Assembly (NCBI GenBank): GCA_027058345.1
Contig: JALUTC010000168.1
Span: forward strand, 1-8,695
Origin: an archaeon
Lineage (GTDB): Archaea > Hydrothermarchaeota > Hydrothermarchaeia > JALTZZ01 > JALUTC01
Direction: 5' to 3'
Length of the DNA stretch: 8,695 nucleotides
The translations under genes were made by a program, and so were the position numbers. Of this stretch, positions 6,250 to 8,695 are shown in pieces; the first letter of the stretch is position 1; each line of letters begins with the position of its first letter. The notes below the pieces were generated by a model, which was given only the letters and a program-made list of their open reading frames with translations, made no database searches and was not told the DNA's origin.

Positions 6250-7500
6250 ATGTTCCTATCTATTAGGGGTCGGGTTTTGATAAATGTCGAAGCTCTTAAC
6301 ATGACGGAATCTGTTGGAAATTATGTAAAACATAGGAAGGTTCCAGTAGTTTTACCCGAATTTAATTATGCGACATATTTCGTACCTGCAATTTCAGGCG
6401 AAACAATTGCTCATGGTTATCAGAAAAAACTTGCAGAAATTGCTAGTAATAGAAATTTACCCGTTTGCAAATTGTGTAAAGTTGGAATATTTTTAAAGAG
6501 TACAAATAAAGATGTTTTTAGAGAAAGTTTCGGTGTAAATCCTTCTAAAAATGAAAGGGATATAGAAAAAACAATTGTAAGTAAATGTACCGTTGAAGAT
6601 ATAGGTGGTTTCTTATATGCCGAGGCTCCAAATGTAAATAGGACCTCAAGCTTTTCTGTGGGTTACATGATACCAGTGAAGGAGGCAATCGAGTCTGTCA
6701 TTATTGAGTCTCAATTACATAGCAGATATGCATTAGGTACGAAATTTGTTGAAACGAGGACTACAGAAGAAGGTACTAGAACAATTGGTCAAATGCTATA
6801 TTATGTTGAAATATCATCTGCACCATACATTTTTAGCTTTGATTTCGATTCTAGATTTGTTGGAAAATATACATTTGTTGTGGATGAAAAGGCAAAAAAT
6901 AACAATATTGTAAGTGATAATGAAAGGAAAGAAAGAATTGAGGCAGCATTAGATAGTGTTGAAGAATTATTGATTGAAACATGCTTTGGTGCAAAGAAAA
7001 CAAGATTCTTACCAATAATCTCATGGGAATCAATCGTTATTGCAGTATCTAAAAATGGTGTATTTACAGTTCCAAGTTCTTTCTCAGCAAATTATATAGA
7101 AAATAGTATAAATAAATTAGATAGGTACAATAAAGGAACGAAGCTTTTCGTTTATATAAATCCAGAGATTTTAGAGGACACAAGTGAATATATAAAAAAG
7201 ACGACAAAAGAATTAATAGATTCCTTTTATAAGTATGCGGAAGAATTCGAAAAATATTTAAAACAGAAAGATCCAGAGACAAGAGTTGACTTTAAGAAAA
7301 TAGTAAGAGAAAGATTGGAAAGCTTCTTTGAAAGAAAGATAGAAGAACTAGCTGCAAGTAGTGATTTAAGATATGTATCAACGATTAAGAAGAAGTATTT
7401 AAGAGCAAAGGAAATATTTGAAAAGAAGGGAATCAAGGTTTACGATAAATTCGAAGAGTGTTTATCCGATGCAATTAAAGAGGCTAGAAAATCAATCTAA
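6250..7500 (+). CDS. cas7: Type I-A CRISPR Cascade backbone protein Cas7 (Csa2, DevR family)
   Basis: A 416-residue Cas7/Csa2 protein that forms the helical backbone of the type I-A effector complex by coating the crRNA spacer. Diagnostic stretches are: I-R-G-R-V-L-I-N-V-E-A-L-N at 5-17, followed by E-S-V-G-N-Y-V-K-H-R-K-V-P at 20-32; P-A-I-S-G-E-T-I-A-H-G-Y-Q at 46-58; a C73-x2-C76 pair with G-x-F-L-K at 79-83; I-G-G-F-L-Y-A at 118-124; S-S-F-S-V-G-Y-M-I-P at 133-142; Q-L-H-S-R at 155-159; and Q-M-L-Y-Y-V-E-I-S-S-A at 181-191. These match the family order closely. Residues from about 310 to the end are a charged, helix-rich region, longer than in the Csa2 proteins I know (about 320-340 residues in all). 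It follows csa5 without a gap and lies 12 bases before cas5a. Confidence 0.94.
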   Translation: MFLSIRGRVLINVEALNMTESVGNYVKHRKVPVVLPEFNYATYFVPAISGETIAHGYQKKLAEIASNRNLPVCKLCKVGIFLKSTNKDVFRESFGVNPSKNERDIEKTIVSKCTVEDIGGFLYAEAPNVNRTSSFSVGYMIPVKEAIESVIIESQLHSRYALGTKFVETRTTEEGTRTIGQMLYYVEISSAPYIFSFDFDSRFVGKYTFVVDEKAKNNNIVSDNERKERIEAALDSVEELLIETCFGAKKTRFLPIISWESIVIAVSKNGVFTVPSSFSANYIENSINKLDRYNKGTKLFVYINPEILEDTSEYIKKTTKELIDSFYKYAEEFEKYLKQKDPETRVDFKKIVRERLESFFERKIEELAASSDLRYVSTIKKKYLRAKEIFEKKGIKVYDKFEECLSDAIKEARKSI

Positions 7501-7512
7501 ATCTTTTGAGAT

Positions 7513-8322
7513 ATGTCTAAGCTTGTAGGATATGTTGTAGATGTCGAATTTACATGGGGATTTCAATCAAGAATTGTGGGGTTGTCAAAAACAAATCCTT
7601 CTTATTTATATCCACCTCCAACAACCTTCATAGGTGCACTAGCTTCAAGTATTGCTAGGAGAAAGTACATTGGAGAAAAAAGGGGAAGAGATTTAATAAT
7701 TAGATTGTGCAAAAGTTTAGAAGCAATAGCTTTTAGACCATTAAATTGTATACCAATAAGATACGAGGATATAAATAAAATAATTGCTATAAAGGTAGCT
7801 AGTGGTGTAAAATATCCAAATCCGAAAAAGATTAGGGAATCGTTTGATTCTCCTGCAAGGGGTAAAACATGTTTAATTAGTTTGGATGAGGATCCTCCAC
7901 GTATTAGATACGTAGCAATATTTAAAGAGGACGATGTGATAAAAGATATAAAGGAAGAAGATTTCTATTCTATAAATAGACTTGGTTCTAGAGAGAGTAT
8001 CGTGTCTATTATTAATGTAACAAAATATAATAATATTGAAGTCATAAGAGATTCATATGAAATAACTTCTTATAGTTTTCCTCTAACCACTAATAACAAA
8101 TTAGGTAAAATTATTTTTCCTAGGTGGGAGTATGAAATGTACATAGATCCAAAAAAAATTCATTCATATACGAGTTATAATCCACTTGAGATTTATAGAA
8201 AATTTTCTAATATAAAAATTTTTAGAGTCCCTGTATTAACCGATGTATTATCAAGGCCTCAAGTATATGTTGAATGTAAAACGTGTTATAAAATTGGGAA
8301 TGAGGTGATTTTAGGATGGTAA
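7513..8322 (+). CDS. cas5a: Type I-A CRISPR Cascade subunit Cas5a
   Basis: A 269-residue Cas5 protein, the subunit that caps the 5' handle of the crRNA and joins the backbone to the large subunit. The N-terminus has the family's first RAMP strand, V-G-Y-V-V-D-V-E-F-T-W-G-F-Q-S at 5-19, followed by the Cas5 hallmark Y-P-P-P-T-T-F-I-G-A-L-A at 33-44, here with the triple proline typical of archaeal I-A/I-B proteins. The length is normal for Cas5a. No catalytic processing role is expected in type I-A, where Cas6 cuts the crRNA; cas6 is not in this window. The ATG is 12 bases after the cas7 stop, with only a weak TGAG before it, so translation may depend partly on cas7. The 3' end overlaps the next gene by 7 bases. 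Confidence 0.92.
   Translation: MSKLVGYVVDVEFTWGFQSRIVGLSKTNPSYLYPPPTTFIGALASSIARRKYIGEKRGRDLIIRLCKSLEAIAFRPLNCIPIRYEDINKIIAIKVASGVKYPNPKKIRESFDSPARGKTCLISLDEDPPRIRYVAIFKEDDVIKDIKEEDFYSINRLGSRESIVSIINVTKYNNIEVIRDSYEITSYSFPLTTNNKLGKIIFPRWEYEMYIDPKKIHSYTSYNPLEIYRKFSNIKIFRVPVLTDVLSRPQVYVECKTCYKIGNEVILGW
8302..8309 (+). promoter_or_regulatory. Strong Shine-Dalgarno site for the gene at 8316
   Basis: GAGGTGAT is a near-perfect match to the anti-Shine-Dalgarno of archaeal 16S rRNA, 6 bases before the ATG at 8316 and inside the cas5a coding sequence. It supports the chosen start of the partial gene and argues that this gene is really translated. Confidence 0.75.
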
Positions 8323-8695
8323 ATATATCTATTGAATTACCGTTAGATACTAGGTTTTTGAACTTAATAATTTACGAAGGATGTCTATACATTGTCTATA
8401 AATATAAGAATAATTCAAATATAAATCTTAGTGCTAATGGAGTTGGAATTACTATTAATACGAACATTGAAGGTAGAAAAATTTTTGAAAATGATAAATC
8501 ATTTAGTGTAAGATTATCTAAAGCTGGAGAAATCGATAAAAAGCATAAGAATTTAGGACAAGGTGATATTTTACAATATAATAGATTATTTATAAACTAT
8601 TATAAAACAAATCAAAGAATTCCTGCAAAGAATGCTACATACGATAATATTATAAATATATTAAAAAATATAAATAATTTATTTTTAAATAATAA
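8316..8695 (+). CDS. N-terminus of a further type I-A cas gene, probably the large subunit (Cas8a-like); cut by window end
   Basis: An open frame of 126 codons from ATG 8316 to the window edge with no stop, starting MVNISIELPLDTRFLNLIIY. The start is supported by a strong Shine-Dalgarno site and a 7-base overlap with cas5a. The visible part holds no Walker A motif, which Cas3' helicases carry early, and no HD signature of Cas3''. That leaves the large subunit Cas8a, which recognises the PAM in type I-A complexes, as the best candidate. The stretch G-Q-G-D-I-L-Q-Y-N-R-L at about 84-94, with an aromatic-rich segment after it, would suit such a protein, but I cannot claim a diagnostic motif. The sequence is rich in Asn and Ile towards the window end, like the general AT bias. 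Family assignment is mainly by position and exclusion. Confidence 0.5.
   Translation, partial: MVNISIELPLDTRFLNLIIYEGCLYIVYKYKNNSNINLSANGVGITINTNIEGRKIFENDKSFSVRLSKAGEIDKKHKNLGQGDILQYNRLFINYYKTNQRIPAKNATYDNIINILKNINNLFLNN

Noticed and set aside
8316..8695. Partial gene as the Cas3' helicase, which follows cas5a in many type I-A loci.
   Set aside because: No Q-motif or Walker A G-K-T appears in the first 126 residues, where it would be expected early in Cas3'.

Overview
The window looks like part of an AT-rich genome from a thermophilic archaeon. The evidence is a type I-A CRISPR gene set (csa5-cas7-cas5a order), arginine coded almost wholly by AGA/AGG, isoleucine often by ATA, A/T-rich TATA-like boxes about 26-29 bases before first-gene start codons (leaderless transcripts), and strong Shine-Dalgarno sites only inside operons. 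Species or phylum cannot be fixed from the sequence; a TACK-type lineage is a guess.

Layout. (1) Bases 1-94, minus strand: the first 31 codons of shikimate dehydrogenase (aroE), a housekeeping gene marking the edge of the accessory region. (2) Bases 95-164: a short divergent promoter region centred on a perfect TTAAATTTAA palindrome. (3) Bases 165-5257: a large SF2 helicase with a C-terminal DUF1998/MZB-like zinc domain, overlapping by 4 bases (ATGA) a tRNA-guanine-transglycosylase-fold protein that resembles DpdA, the enzyme that puts 7-deazaguanine bases into DNA. (4) Bases 5389-5824: a stand-alone small protein with the signature of the archaeosine synthase (ArcS) core domain, P-[C>Y]-x3-KPY-x2-S-x2-H. 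It has its own TATA box and an apparent one-base frameshift near its 3' end. (5) Bases 5914-8695: a type I-A CRISPR effector operon with csa5, cas7 and cas5a complete, plus the start of a further gene cut by the window edge, most likely the large subunit (Cas8a-like).

How the parts may work together. The most interesting block is 165-5824. A DpdA-like transglycosylase could exchange guanine in DNA for preQ0, which archaea commonly make for tRNA archaeosine. The ArcS-core protein could then act on the inserted base, and the helicase could open or translocate DNA for modification or restriction. This would be a compact archaeal 7-deazaguanine DNA modification (or modification-restriction) module beside a type I-A CRISPR system, that is, a small defence island. 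The domain recognition comes from motifs read in the sequence; the DNA target and the cooperation of the three genes are inference. No CRISPR array, tRNA, rRNA or insertion sequence was seen, and no gene-free stretch exceeds 140 bases.
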